Origin: Phragmites australis
Taxonomy: Eukaryota > Streptophyta > Magnoliopsida > Poales > Poaceae
Direction: 5' to 3'
NCBI RefSeq assembly: GCF_958298935.1
Contig: NC_084929.1
Span: 1,178,001 to 1,242,000 of the forward strand
Length of the DNA stretch: 64,000 nucleotides
Shown: positions 54,058 through 64,000 of the stretch, one piece after another
Layout of the letters: every line of letters begins with the position of its first letter
Numbering within the stretch: the stretch's first letter is position 1
Translations under genes and position numbers: made by a program
Notes under the pieces: model-generated
Seen by the model: the letters and a program-made list of their open reading frames with translations, nothing else
The model's database searches: none
What the model was told of the DNA's origin: nothing

Positions 54058-55269
54058 TTGAAGGAAAAGTTCCTCCCTGGGGATGAGGCTTCTGCTGAAA
54101 GAGTTGCTCGGCAGTCCAAACGCTATGCCATGGTAGATGGGGATCTCTACCGGCGTAGCGCAGGCGGCATCCTCCTGAAATGCATCACCCGGGCAGAAGG
54201 CGGTGAGCTTCTCACTGAGGTCCATGAGGGCGAGTGCGGTGGCCATGCATCGTTCCGCACGTTGGTCGGGAAGGCCTTCCAGCAAGGTTTCTACTGGCCT
54301 ACAGCCCTCCAGGATGCTTCCGAGCTGGTTCGACGCTGCAGGGCGTGCTAGTTCCACGCAAAGCAGGTTCACCAGCTAGCTCAGGCTCTTCAAACCATCC
54401 CCCTTTCATGGCCTTTCGCGGTCTGGGGGCTGGACATTCTAGGTCCATTCCCCCGAGCAATCGGGGGCTATGAGTACCTCTACGTCGCCATCGACAAATT
54501 CACCAAGTAGCCGGAGGCGGTTCCAGTCTTCAAGGTGACCTAGAATACGGCGCTCCATTTTATCCGCGGTATCACCAGTCGCTTTGGTGTCCTAAACCGG
54601 ATCATCACCGACAATGGCACTCAGTTCACAAGTGCCCTGTTCGGGGACTACTGCGAAAACCTCGGCATCAAGCTCTGCTTTGCCTCCGTCGCTCATCCTC
54701 AGAGCAATGGGTAGGTCGAGCGCGCCAACGCGGAGATACTGAAGGGGCTCAAAACCCGGACCTACAACGTGCTTGCAAAGCACGGGAAAGGGTGGATTGA
54801 TGAGCTGCCTGCCGTGCTATGGGCCAATCGGACTACGCCAAGTCGCGCTACCGGGGAGACTCCTTTCTTCCTTGTGTACGGCGCTGAGGCGGTCCTCCCC
54901 TCCGAGCTCACTCTAGGCTCCCCTCGGGTGCATGCCTACTCTGAAGGCGAACAAGAGCAGCAAAGGCGCGACGATGTCGACTATTTGGAAGAGCGTCGGC
55001 AGCGTGCCGCCGTCCATGCAGCCCGCTACCAGCAAAGCCTGCGGCGCTACCACTAGCGTCACATCCGGGCCCAGTCTCTCGAGGTGGGGGATCTAGTTCT
55101 CCGACGCGTCCAATCGCGCGAAGTAAGGAATAAATTGTCCCCTATGTGGGAAGGTCCCTTTACCGTGATCGGTGTCCCGCGAGAAGGCTCCTTTCGGTTG
55201 CCTGCAGAAGATGGCCAGCCGCTCCTCAACCCGTGGAACATCGAGCACCTGCGCAAGTTCTTCCCATAG
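54058..55269 (+). pseudogene. Tat integrase
   Basis: HEGECGGHASFRTLVGKAFQ with CRAC gives the zinc domain. WGLDILGPFPRAIGGYEYLY, ITDNGTQFTSALFGDYCENL and NAEILKGLKTRT give the core, with the first two DDE aspartates visible. WEGPFTVIGVPREGSFRL ends the protein. At least five in-frame stops (after CRAC, FTK, KVT, QSNG and RRYH) show inactivity. No chromodomain, as expected for Tat. Confidence 0.85.
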
Positions 55270-56960
55270 ATGGCCATGTTTGTAGGCTCAGGTCAACCAG
55301 GCCGGGGGCTTCCCCCCCCCCCCGGCCCAAGTTGACCGGGGGCTACCACTAACTGGGTAAGTCACCCAACCTTGTAAAAAAAAATCAATACAATACATAT
55401 ATCAATGAGCCGTTCTTATGTCAAAATTTCATTTTTCTGGATTCCATATGTTTAATCTGTCTGGTGAGATGCTCGATTGTGCGAGAAAAGTTCGCTCTCT
55501 CATTTTCCCCGTTGATAAAAGAATCCCGATCGGTATGCACGCGGGCAGTTGCCGCTGACTTACGTCTGTTGTGGTAGGCTGTGGTGTTCGGTGTAGTGGC
55601 AGGCTCCCGGGCATCACCGAGTCCCTGGGGTTCTCGGGTAATCCTATCGCTCGAGCTACTCGAGTAGTCCAGAGCCTAGGCCCCAGGGGCGGGCTGTCGG
55701 TGCTCAGTCTGGTCTATCATACCCAGGCACCACCGAACCATAGGACCTCTGGGTTATGCCTCTGCCTGCTTTTGTCCGCCGGTCTAGGCATTCGAGAGGT
55801 CTCGGGTCAAAAACGAGAGCAGTCTATAATAAGTACCGCACTAATAGAGCGCACCAAGCAAAGAATTTCTCTATTTTTCTCAAGTCACAGATCGACAATC
55901 AAAAGCAAAAGTAGCTCGACCGCGAGGGCCTCAGTACCCAGGTCGCTGCTCGGCCCTAAGGGTCCTCGGGTGGTCCTACTGCTCAGGCATGAGTGGTCGG
56001 GATCGCCTGATCCCGGGCCCCCCTTGCGCCCCCCAGTGCTCGGGCGCCCCAGCCATGGGAACCAAGTTCCCGGGCACCCCAAGCTCGGAGCGCATGCCTC
56101 TCCTTGATCGGTTGGCCGAAAAGCTGACAGCTGTCCGGTGAGTGGTTAAGTTCACATGAATTTACATTCAGTAATATATTGTTCCTGAGTTGTCCTCGGG
56201 GGCCCTCGTACTCTAATCTGTTCGGCGAGATGGTCTCCTCACGCACAAAACCCTGCCACGTGTCTGCTTTTTCCTGGAATGACAGAACGGACAGTAGAAA
56301 GGTGTATCGTACGTACGGCAATGTCTGACCAAAGTCTTTCATGGTGGTCGTGGTGTTCGGTCTGCTTAAAAGGCCCCGGGCACTACCGAGCCTCTGGGGT
56401 TCTCGGGTTATCTCACGGCTTGAGGTGTTCGAGCGGTCGGGAGCCTAGACCCTGGGGGTGGGCTGTTGGTGCTCGATCTGGTCCGTCCTAGCTCAGGCAC
56501 CACCAAACCGTGGGGACTCTTGGTCGCATTCCCACCCGCACGTGTCTCCAGTCTATTTGCTGAGTGGTCACAGAGTGGGAAAGTGTTCACTGGTCATGGC
56601 GTGCTCCGTGCTGGATCGCGGAGTCTCTCGAGCAAGGAAGTTCGTGCCTTTTTCTTTTGACTTAGCCGTTGCAGACTCACGAGGGCTCGGGGGCTGAACG
56701 TGCCGAGAAGGCCTCACTGCTCGGGCGACGAGTGGTCGGGGCGACTTTGTTCTCGGGGAGGGAAAGGTCGGGCCCGGTCTGACTGAGTACTCCTCAAGGC
56801 ATCAAGTGAAAAGAACAGAAACTTCATCAAGCACTCAGAAGAATACTGGAGTTGCGACCCCAAAGAAAGGCTTCCATTATATTCACAAAAAAGGACAGCT
56901 ATTCTGAGGGATCACTCCCATATTTACATCAAGTCAAAGAAAAAGAAAAACTACAAAAGC
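55270..56960. other. Tat spacer between integrase and antisense gene
   Basis: Non-coding, with a poly-C run (about 55311-55324). Two diverged copies of a segment read GTGGTGTTCGG..CCCGGGCA.CACCGAG.C..TGGGGTTCTCGGG (about 55570-55720 and 56346-56500), so an internal duplication of about 150 bp exists. Composition and CTCGGG motifs match the LTRs. Confidence 0.6.
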
Positions 56961-59127
56961 CTACTCTAAGTCGGAGCCCTCGCCGCTGCTCCCCGGGTCC
57001 GGAGTCGGTGGTGCCTCTCGCGTGAAGCAGGCCGCCACCTCGGCGGCGACGCCTCGAACTACCTCCCAGGCGGCCTCCTCCTCGGCTTCGACCACCCCTT
57101 CCCGAGCTGGTTCCAGCGGGAAGTTCGGGTCCCGGCTTCGATAGCAGGCCAGGACATGCTCGGCCACCGCTTGGTCCAAGCCTCGCCCTTCCCGGGCGGC
57201 TAGCTCCTAGATGGCTTGGGGGAGCGCCTCAAAGCCCTGGCTGATTCTCTGGAAGCCAAGGGCAATGTGGCCGATGCCCGTCCCCTTAGGCTCCATGTGG
57301 ACTCGCCCGAGCCCGGCCACCCTCACGGACCTCTGCGCTTGCCGAAGGATGTCTTCCATCATCAGCTTCACGTTGGCCTATTCGGTCTTGGCGGTCTCGA
57401 GCTCCTCCGTCACGCTCCGCAGTCGCTCCTCGAGGCCCTGTCCCCCGGCCGCGCCGGACGCCTGGGCTTCAGCCTGCTTCACCCGCTCCGCAAGGGTGGA
57501 GAGGGCCTGTTCGCGGGTGGTCAGCTCGGACTCCCACTTGGCGGCCCGCTCCTCCTGAGCGGCTGAGGCCAGCACCGCCTCGGTAGCCTCCGTCTCTCGG
57601 AGGATCAGTAATTCCTCTCGGGCTTCCAGATCCGCCATCGTGATGCCGACGTCAGTCTCTCTGATTGCGACGTCCTCCTCCCGGTGCTGGAGCTCCTCCT
57701 CCCGACGCTGGAGTTCGGTGCGGATCTGGTCAGCCTCGCCTTTCTTGCGGGCCAAGTCAGCCTGGGAGGCCTCCGCCGTCCTCTCGCGGGCCAGGACCGC
57801 CTCCTCCCGCGCCTGCGCCTGCCTATCCCTGGCAAGCTTCTCGGCAGCCTGCTGCTGCGATGCCTCCGCTAGGCAGGCGGCTTCTTCCCGCTCCCGCACG
57901 GCCTCCGTGCGAATGCCCTCTAGGGCCTTCCGCTCCTCCTCCAGAGCGCACCCCTCCTCCTTCGGCGCTATCGCCACCCCGCTGTCGGCTCGCCTCCTCC
58001 TTCGGCCTGGCGGCTGCTGCCTCCAACCGCCCCACCGTTGGCCTGCGGCTCGCCGCCTGGGCGCCCAGGCCACCGGTCTGCGCCGGATCGCCTGCAGCCT
58101 CCTCGCCGGCCGCCTCGTCCACCTCGGGAATCTGGATAGTCCCAGGGTTCTGGCGCCCCGGCCGGTCGACCAGTCCCTGGGCGTCGAACTCCGGCAGCTT
58201 CGCCTGCAGCGCCACCCGGTCAGGGTCGACGCAGAGCGCTAGTTCCTTCCAGGGGAGCTCCGCCCGGCTCAGGTCGTCCACCCCGATCACCACCCGGAGC
58301 AGGCCCCTCAGCGTCGCTCTGTCCAGGTCCCACTCCGCGCCGATCTGGGTCCTGGTTATGTCCTGACGGCCGGTGTACAACCAGCAGGGCCGGGCCCACT
58401 CCCGCAGAGGTGCCAGGCGGCGGTGCAGGTAGTCCGCCACCACCATCACCGAAGTAAGCCCGGCCTGGCGCAGGAAGTCGATGCGCTCCAGGACCGGCGC
58501 CATCCGCGCGTTCGCCTGCGGCAGCACCTCCCAAGTCGCCTTCTGGGGTTCCGCCGTCATCTCCGGCAGGTTCAGACGGTCGTGGGGGCTGACGTCGACA
58601 TAGAACCAGTCGCGCCGCCAGTCCTCCCACTTGCTCCGCAGCACCTGGGGAATGTACTGCTCCCCCAGGCCGTCCCGCAATCGGAAGTTGCAGCAGCCGG
58701 CGACGTCCGCTGTGGAGAGGCCCCTCTTCTTTCTGGCCGACCGTAGCATTAAGAAGTGCCGGAAGAGCGTCACCGATGGCAGCACCCCCACGAACATCTC
58801 GCAGAGGTGGGCAAAGACCGCCAGGATAACGACGGAGTTGGGGCTGAGGTGCACCAACTGGATCCCGAACGTATCAAGGATCTCGAGGAAGAACGTCGAG
58901 AATGGCGGTACCAGCCCGGTCGCCACGAAGGAAGTGAAAAGGACGATGCGCCCCGGACGGTCCGTCATCGGCGGGAAGTTCGCCGGTGTCACCACCGAGG
59001 CCCCTCGCTGGCCCTCGGGCACCATCAGCTTCCGCACCTTGTCCGCCGCCTCCTCGTTCACAAGGCGGGACTCCGGTAGCACGCCGTCGAGAGTCCTATC
59101 AGGGTGGCTCCCTCCTGCTCTCGACAT
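56961..59127 (-). pseudogene. Antisense ORF of the Tat element ('putative gypsy type transposon' domain plus coiled coil)
   Basis: Minus-strand gene starting at ATG 59127. Residues about 60-260 match the conserved domain known as putative gypsy type transposon (Transposase_28): GRIVLFTSFVATGLVPPFST, LDTFGIQLVHLSPNSVVILA and VFAHLCEMFVGVLPSVTLFR. Then come QVLRSKWEDWRRDWFYVDVS and a basic linker. After a frameshift near 58000 a long Glu/Arg/Ala coiled coil follows (EEERKALEGIRTEAVREREE to about 57378). An in-frame stop at 57378 and another near 57208 separate a C-terminal tail (MDQAVAEHVLACYRSRDPNF to GSDLE). The function of these antisense products is unknown. A TATA box lies upstream. Total length would be about 720 residues. 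Confidence 0.82.
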
Positions 59128-59273
59128 CTCGTGAGGGTGGGGGATGATCTGGACGGTGGGGGAAGAGGGGTGCTCTGATCGCCTAAGGAAAGTCTAGGGC
59201 TCAGGAGCGCAAGGAAGGCAAAAGCTTGATCGCAAGATGGCGTAAAGAGGGGCACGGTTCGCTCCCCTCCTCC

Positions 59274-59280
59274 TTTTATA
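59274..59280 (-). promoter_or_regulatory. TATA box of the antisense gene
   Basis: Minus-strand TATAAAA followed by GGAGGAGGGGA, 147 bp upstream of the antisense ATG. It suggests an independent promoter within the element, between the gene and the 3' LTR. Confidence 0.6.
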
Positions 59281-59641
59281 CCCGAGGGAAATTCAAACGT
59301 CGCCTGCCACAGTGCGCTCGGCGGGACGGTTTCCTCGGCCAGCGCAACCGCCAGGCGAATCTCCCTCGGGCCATGCGGGTGTCAGCGGATGCCAGGCGTA
59401 TTTTCCTCGATTTGTGCGGTTGCCGCGCGTGACGCCTGCCTCGTTATCACGCGTCGCCCGTCCCATTATCACACGCCTCTGGAGTTGTCTGGACGCGCGT
59501 CCGTTCGGCTCCCCGTTGGGCCGTACCAGAGGCCCGGACCGGAAGGGCCACCATCTAAAAGCTCGCCGCGTGGCATCAGTACTGGCTTCGGCCTCGTTGA
59601 CGATGAAGGACCCATCCGTAGTCTCTGGGCCATCGCCTGCC

Positions 59642-59659
59642 AATGGGCCCGGGGGCTGC
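59642..59659 (+). promoter_or_regulatory. Tat element polypurine tract region
   Basis: AATGGGCCCGGGGGCTGC sits directly before the 3' LTR start TGTCGATG. The GGGGGCT(G/A)C end is the usual form in this lineage. Confidence 0.7.
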
Positions 59660-61108
59660 TGTCGATGAATCAGGAATCGGGGGTCCCCGAATCCCGAGGC
59701 CAGGCCAGCAATCCGCCATGTGGCGCCATCCCGCGGAGTCTCCTCCGCGAGGTAAAAAAGATTAAGTCCCGGGAGAGGGCGCTCGGGGCCACAGTCAGTG
59801 GTCCTCGAGTACCCAAGTTCCCCGATGATCTACGAAGTCTAAGTGCCGGGAAGAAAGTGCTCAGAAGGTGTACGGTAGCCCCCGAGCACCGAGTCCCTCG
59901 ATGATCAGGAAAGATAAGTACCGGGAGAAATGTGCCCGGGGCCGTGAGCGGTGGTCCCCTGGGCACCTAAGTATCCCAAAGACCCACTGAAGGAAGCTCC
60001 GGAAAAGAGTGCTCGGGGCTGCGTGCAGCAGCCCCAGAGCACTTGGTCCCCCGAGGATCCGTACAAGCGTGCCCGGGAGAGAGTGCTCGGGGAGGTGAAC
60101 AGTACCCCCGAGCACTCGGTTCCCCGAGGATCAAGAAAGGGCATTCTCGGGAGAGAGTGCTTAGGGAGGTGAGCAGTGACCCCCGAGCACTCGGTTCCCC
60201 GACGACTCAGAGAGCCCCCCGACAGTGGCCCCGAGGGGCCCACTGATGAGGTGTCAGCCAGTCAAAGGCCCAAGGCCGCATTTAAAGAGCGCGCGTGGCC
60301 TGTCACCCCCAACTGCTCCAGCCACGCTCGGTGTCAGTTCCTGCCACATTCTGGCAGAAGGGCGTGGGGTCATTGAATGCACGGGTCCCATCCCGTGCCA
60401 TCCGGCCCGTCTCGGGATAACGTCGTAAGGGTCGAGGCATTCCGTCTGCCGCGCTGCTGTGGCAGGAGAACAAGACAGGGCGGGCACGCCGGGCCGCTCC
60501 GCGGCTGCCCGGTGGGCCCTCTCCATGGTGCCCGTTGCCAGTGCATTTATGGTGACGGATGACTGGGCGTGGGATGCATTTTTCACCCCGGTCACTTCGC
60601 ACAGAGGCTATGATGACGCCCTTTCCATTTATGGTGTCTCGAAACTCGTGCCCCCCCTCCCGTTCGGGGCACGCTACTGCCGGCGGGTATTTAAAGCCGC
60701 CGGCAGCGCGGACAGAAGAAGAAGTTTTTGAAGCTTTGAAATCTCTGAGCAAGCTCGACAAGTTAGACAATCCCTGAGAAGTTTTGGAGGTAGCGAAGAG
60801 AAGAGAAGAACAAGGAGCCTCAGGCCCTAAGATAGATAAATATTCTTGTAACTAGCAACATCCTTGAGGGACATTCTCAAGGCATTTATAGTATCCATAC
60901 AGGAGTAGGGTGTTACGCCTCCGTGCGGCCCGAACATATCTAAACACCAGCGTATTTACTCCGTTCCGCATTAGATCATTCCACCCCACCGGCCATCGCA
61001 TTCATACCCACTTATTTCTCCGGCGAACATATTCAGGATCATCCCCCTGGCCGAATCTCTAAAAAGGGGTCCCTCAGGATCCCTGAGACAGGAGTTAACC
61101 CTCCAACA
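59660..61108 (+). repeat. Tat element 3' LTR
   Basis: 1449 bp, matching the 5' LTR with several dozen substitutions and small indels, and ending CCTCCAACA before the GTGGT duplication. Confidence 0.9.
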
Positions 61109-61113
61109 GTGGT

Positions 61114-61325
61114 AGTGAGTCCAACAAACATGTTAGTGCAAGGGAATATTATTGTTTCAAGTTGCAGATCAGGCTTGAGGGATTTAACATACTGTTACAT
61201 GGGTGCCGTCTTTTTCAACAGTGGGTTGTTGACATATACATAAAGATAGAGTCTATGAGGCTCAATTGGTATTCGAAACCAGAGAATCAAGCTCTCATAC
61301 GTGCAGACTTGTACCAGGTATTACA
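61114..61325 (+). pseudogene. Helitron Rep exon resuming after the Tat insertion
   Basis: The frame entering at the duplicated GTGGT continues as SESNKHVSAREYYCFKLQIR, FQQWVVDIYIKIESMRLNWY and NQALIRADLYQ. This is the normal Helitron sequence just before the Rep catalytic domain. A GTATTA donor-like site follows DLYQ at about 61318; an intron of about 90 bp probably leads to the next exon. Confidence 0.8.
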
Positions 61326-61411
61326 TGTCATCCTATTTATTTGAGAATTGTATCATTAACACGTGTCCTCCTTTTGTCTGACGTGTTGCTTATTATAATA
61401 CCGGACATGGC

Positions 61412-63046
61412 ATTATAGATACAATTACTGCTGGTGAAGCACGTGCTTCTGAGGTTGGTCTAAGAATTGTGCTCCTGTGGACTTTCCCTGGAGGAGATCG
61501 AGACGTGCAAGCACGATTCCTTGACGCAATGGTTTTAGTGACCCGGTTTGGGAAACCTGATTACTTTGTCACAATGACCTGTAATCCACATTGGGAGGAG
61601 ATAACAAGGCAACTATTTTCCGGACAGACACCACAAGATAGACCAGAATTGGTTGCAAGAGTTTACCGGACTAAGCTGCATGATTTACAAGATTTTTTTA
61701 TCAAGAAGAGTCACTTGGGTGAGGTCGCATCATATGCACAAGTTACGGAGTTTCAGAAGAGAGGTTTGCCACATGAGCACTTCTTATTGATTATGGCCCC
61801 TAACAGTAAGTTAAGTAGTCCCGATGATTACGACAAGGTGATTTCAGCAGAGATTCCTGACCCAAACAAGTACCCTGTATTGCATGCTCTGGTTATCAAG
61901 CACATGCTACATGAACCATGTGGTGCTCTCAACAAAAACTACCCCTGCATGATAGACGGACAATGTCGTTTCCGTTATCCTCGACAGTTCTGTTCAGCCA
62001 CACAGCAAGGAAAAGTCTCTTATCCTATATATAGGAGAAGAGAAGATGGACGTCGAGTGGCGATCAGGGGTGCCGTATTGGATAATAGATGGGTGGTTCC
62101 GTACAACCCCACATTGCTTATGCGATATAACTGCCATATTAATGTCAAAGTTTGTTCAAGCATTAAGGCAGTTAAGTACCTATACAAATATGTCTATAAA
62201 GGCCATGATCGTGCATCCTTCCTAGTCGATCCACAAGATCAAAACGGTGCAGTAATCAACGATATTCAACAATACAGGGACGCAAGGTTCATAACTCCCC
62301 CCGAGTCCGTGTATCGGATATTTAGTTTCCCTTTGTACGCCGTATCTCCTTTTGTTTTACAACTCCAACTACACCTGCCAAACATGCAACTTGTGTCATA
62401 CAAAGCTACTGATAACCTGAATGATGTTGCCAACCGGGAGAAATCTAAGAGGTCGATGCTTACTGAGTATTTCAAGATGAACCTGGTGGATAGCACGACA
62501 TGTAAATTGTTATACAAAGAGTTCCCAGAGCACTTTCGGTGGATCAAGTCTGACAAGCACTGGCAGTTAAGGGTAAAGAGGCCGCAAGTTGGGAGAATCG
62601 TGTATGCAAACCCTGCTGAAGGGGAGAGGTACTATTTACGTGTGCTCCTCAACCATGTGAGAGGTGCAACTTCATACGAGAACCTTCGTACTGTACATGG
62701 GAAAACCCGTTCCACCTTCAGAGAAGCGTGCGAGATGATAGGGCTCGTAGAGACTGATAGATCCCTCGATGAATGCTTGGCTGAGTCTGCTACATTCCAC
62801 ATGCCTTGTGCAATGAGAAGGTTGTTTGCAACAATTATTGTATTCTGCGAGGCAATAAATATCCGTGGCTTATGGGAAAATCATTTTGAAGCAATGTCCC
62901 AAGATTGTCGTCGTACACACAATGATACAGCAAGGGTTGAGCAAATGGTGCTCAGGGATATTAGAAACATGGTTCATTCAATGGGCAAGGATGTAAGGAA
63001 TTATGATCTTCCAGAGGTTGACGACTCAGGTGATGTCCTTGCGTAG
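61412..63046 (+). CDS. Helitron Rep HUH endonuclease domain (helicase part beyond window)
   Basis: An open frame of over 525 codons from about 61412 to the TAG at 63044. Numbering from the GTG at 61469: FPGGDRDVQARFLDAM at 6-21, FGKPDYFVTMTCNPHWEE at 27-44, the HUH pair H102/H104 within KRGLPHEHFLL, and the tyrosine-rich YLYKYVYKGHD at 237-247, which supplies the two catalytic tyrosines. These residues nick and join single strands in rolling-circle transposition. The domain ends NMVHSMGKDVRNYDLPEVDD, after which plant Helitrons usually have an intron before the PIF1-type helicase. No helicase is found before the LTR at 63173. The domain itself has no stop or missing catalytic residue. Confidence 0.88.
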   Translation: MIDTITAGEARASEVGLRIVLLWTFPGGDRDVQARFLDAMVLVTRFGKPDYFVTMTCNPHWEEITRQLFSGQTPQDRPELVARVYRTKLHDLQDFFIKKSHLGEVASYAQVTEFQKRGLPHEHFLLIMAPNSKLSSPDDYDKVISAEIPDPNKYPVLHALVIKHMLHEPCGALNKNYPCMIDGQCRFRYPRQFCSATQQGKVSYPIYRRREDGRRVAIRGAVLDNRWVVPYNPTLLMRYNCHINVKVCSSIKAVKYLYKYVYKGHDRASFLVDPQDQNGAVINDIQQYRDARFITPPESVYRIFSFPLYAVSPFVLQLQLHLPNMQLVSYKATDNLNDVANREKSKRSMLTEYFKMNLVDSTTCKLLYKEFPEHFRWIKSDKHWQLRVKRPQVGRIVYANPAEGERYYLRVLLNHVRGATSYENLRTVHGKTRSTFREACEMIGLVETDRSLDECLAESATFHMPCAMRRLFATIIVFCEAINIRGLWENHFEAMSQDCRRTHNDTARVEQMVLRDIRNMVHSMGKDVRNYDLPEVDDSGDVLA

Positions 63047-63172
63047 TGTTTTACATTTTTTTCCACTTATTTTGCCAATAGTCGTGATTTATTGGTAAAT
63101 ATATTACATGCGATCTACATGATGAATTATGACTTGTAGATAACACCTTGCTTTGTCGACTAAAGTATTATG
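63047..63172 (+). other. Probable Helitron intron start
   Basis: AT-rich DNA after the HUH exon, cut by the next LTR. No coding similarity is seen. Confidence 0.4.
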
Positions 63173-64000
63173 TGTAACACCCCGGGTTCCTACAAACCTG
63201 AGGCTACATCTCTCATCATCACTTACACTAAGACTGAAAATTATTAGAAATTTCGGCAGAGTTTCCCCGGTATTTATCGGTTTTCCGAACAAAAAGATTC
63301 CACACAGTTCACAGGCATTATATTTATGAGCAGAAAGTAATCATCACAGCCCGGTTAAAGATCCCAACTCGATACGACTCTAAGACCCGAGACACATAAC
63401 CAACTTGTCCAATTAACCGATTAACCATCCAACTAGCAACTACTGTTTCAATGCTTTAAAAAAACTAAATTATAGAGATGTGTGGGCTCCATCGTGATGC
63501 TACTCCCATCCAATACATGTCGTGGTCATTTAGTACCTAAAACCAAATAAAAACACAAGTGTGAGTAAAAACACTCAGCAAGTACAATATAGAACTTGAA
63601 GAACAAGAGAGCGAATCAGGATCCAGAAGAAAAACAGAATTGAATGAATTGCTTCTAGTCGTTTGAATACATCAAGAAATTAGTAGTTTCCGTCTGAAAC
63701 GGACAACACCTGAATACATCCTTAGCATTTACCGGTAAAGCCGAGCAAGTGGAGCCAGCACTTACTCACAGGAACATGAATATAAGAATCAAACTGCACA
63801 TCCGGTTCTACCAGAACATGAATGTTATGAAAGAAATAATGGGAAACTTTTGTCAGAAATACGGTCATGAAACTTGAATCACTTCAACACAAAGAATAGG
63901 AATATTGAAATAATATAATCGAACAATTTGAGAAAACAACCAACAATCAAACCATATCAGCACACACAAGTTCGTCATGCACTTGCCTTAACCGTGCGAT
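63173..64000 (-). repeat. LTR of another Ty3/gypsy element, running off the window
   Basis: Starts TGTAACACCCCGGGTTCC, a common start of plant LTRs read on this strand, and interrupts Helitron DNA. Phrases such as AAGTGTGAGTAAAAACACTC followed by AGCAAGTACAATA (about 63555-63590) resemble the corresponding zone of Tekay-type LTRs in minus orientation. The far end, duplication and coding part are outside the window, so clade and orientation are tentative. Confidence 0.6.

Larger units (their letters stand above)
34475..61108 (+). mobile_element. Tat-lineage (RIRE2/Retand-like) Ty3/gypsy retrotransposon with antisense ORF
   Basis: LTRs at 34475-35926 and 59660-61108 are flanked by GTGGT (34470-34474 and 61109-61113), inserted in Helitron Rep. 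The plus-strand order is gag, protease, RT, RNase H, second RNase H and integrase, then a long spacer and a minus-strand gene. A second RNase H plus an antisense ORF are hallmarks of Tat-lineage grass elements. A Tekay-like element (37324-50657) splits gag. Excluding it, the element is about 13.3 kb. LTRs differ at several dozen sites and pol is full of stops. Confidence 0.9.
26087..63172 (+). mobile_element. Large Helitron, split by nested LTR retrotransposons
   Basis: The proposed 5' end TCTAAACTATAAAAGCGCG follows an A, resembling plant Helitron starts (TC plus a CTA..AAAGCG-like context). Inside, all on the plus strand, are RPA-like exons (27.3-28.6 kb), the Rep N-terminal region (29.9-34.5 kb) and the Rep HUH domain (61.4-63.0 kb). 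A Tat-lineage element splits Rep at 34474/61109. The helicase part and the CTRR 3' end are not in the window; an LTR begins at 63173. Own DNA present is about 10.4 kb. Confidence 0.75.

Noticed and set aside
57640..58366. Plus-strand Ser/Arg/Pro-rich frames opposite the antisense ORF
   Set aside because: Shadows of the coiled-coil coding region; the minus strand has a recognised domain and a TATA box.
1..64000. tRNA, rRNA or microRNA genes and riboswitches
   Set aside because: No cloverleaf, conserved rRNA or recognisable RNA motif was noticed by eye; a tRNAscan or Infernal run would be decisive and was not possible.

Overview
This window looks like a repeat-dense intergenic stretch of a plant nuclear genome, almost certainly a grass (Poaceae). 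The basis is the set of element families seen together: Tekay/Del-like, Tat/RIRE2-like and Reina-like Ty3/gypsy elements, a Helitron carrying an RPA-like gene, a ZMYM1-type hAT element, plant mobile domain (PMD) remnants, a Stowaway-like MITE and a grass-type LINE. Spliceosomal introns and TATA boxes are visible. Nothing bacterial or organellar was seen. The species cannot be named from the sequence.

Layout. (1) 1-7.8 kb: degenerate DNA with a 2.9-kb inverted-repeat structure, an array of a short GTTGTAACTA motif, a dead minus-strand PMD gene, and two direct copies of that gene's 3' end. (2) 7.9-9.7 kb: the only convincing intact host-type gene, a 527-codon intronless DUF247 gene with a TATA box and an unusual proline-rich tandem-repeat N-terminus. 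A 5'-truncated LINE (9763-11472) with a 15-bp target duplication lies in its 3' flank and holds a MITE and a local duplication. (3) 11.5-12.5 kb: broken exons of a Nudix hydrolase 9-like gene. (4) 12.5-24.2 kb: a decayed minus-strand Reina-like Ty3/gypsy element. It contains two nested insertions: a 4.2-kb TG..CA element that itself contains a related 1.7-kb one, and a 3.7-kb hAT transposon with an exact 8-bp target duplication and one open 836-codon transposase frame. (5) 24.2-26.1 kb: tandem repeats and unassigned DNA. (6) 26.1-63.2 kb: a large plus-strand Helitron with RPA-like exons, a Rep N-terminal region carrying a 1.7-kb tandem duplication, and a Rep HUH domain. It is split by a Tat-lineage Ty3/gypsy element (34475-61108, TSD GTGGT). 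That element has pol relics and a separate antisense gene, and its gag is split by a 13.3-kb Tekay-like element (37324-50657, TSD TCCCT). (7) From 63173 another LTR starts in what is probably a Helitron intron and runs off the window.

Order of events. Nesting, target duplications and repeat divergence agree: the Helitron came first, then the Tat element (LTRs differ at several dozen places), then the Tekay element (LTRs of equal length with only about 15 differences seen by eye). The hAT insertion and the Helitron tandem duplication also look recent. No gene set here works as a host pathway; the genes are parts of separate mobile elements plus one DUF247 gene. Element boundaries were read by eye from TG..CA ends, target duplications, primer sites and purine tracts. 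Family names rest on recognised protein motifs, not on a database search.
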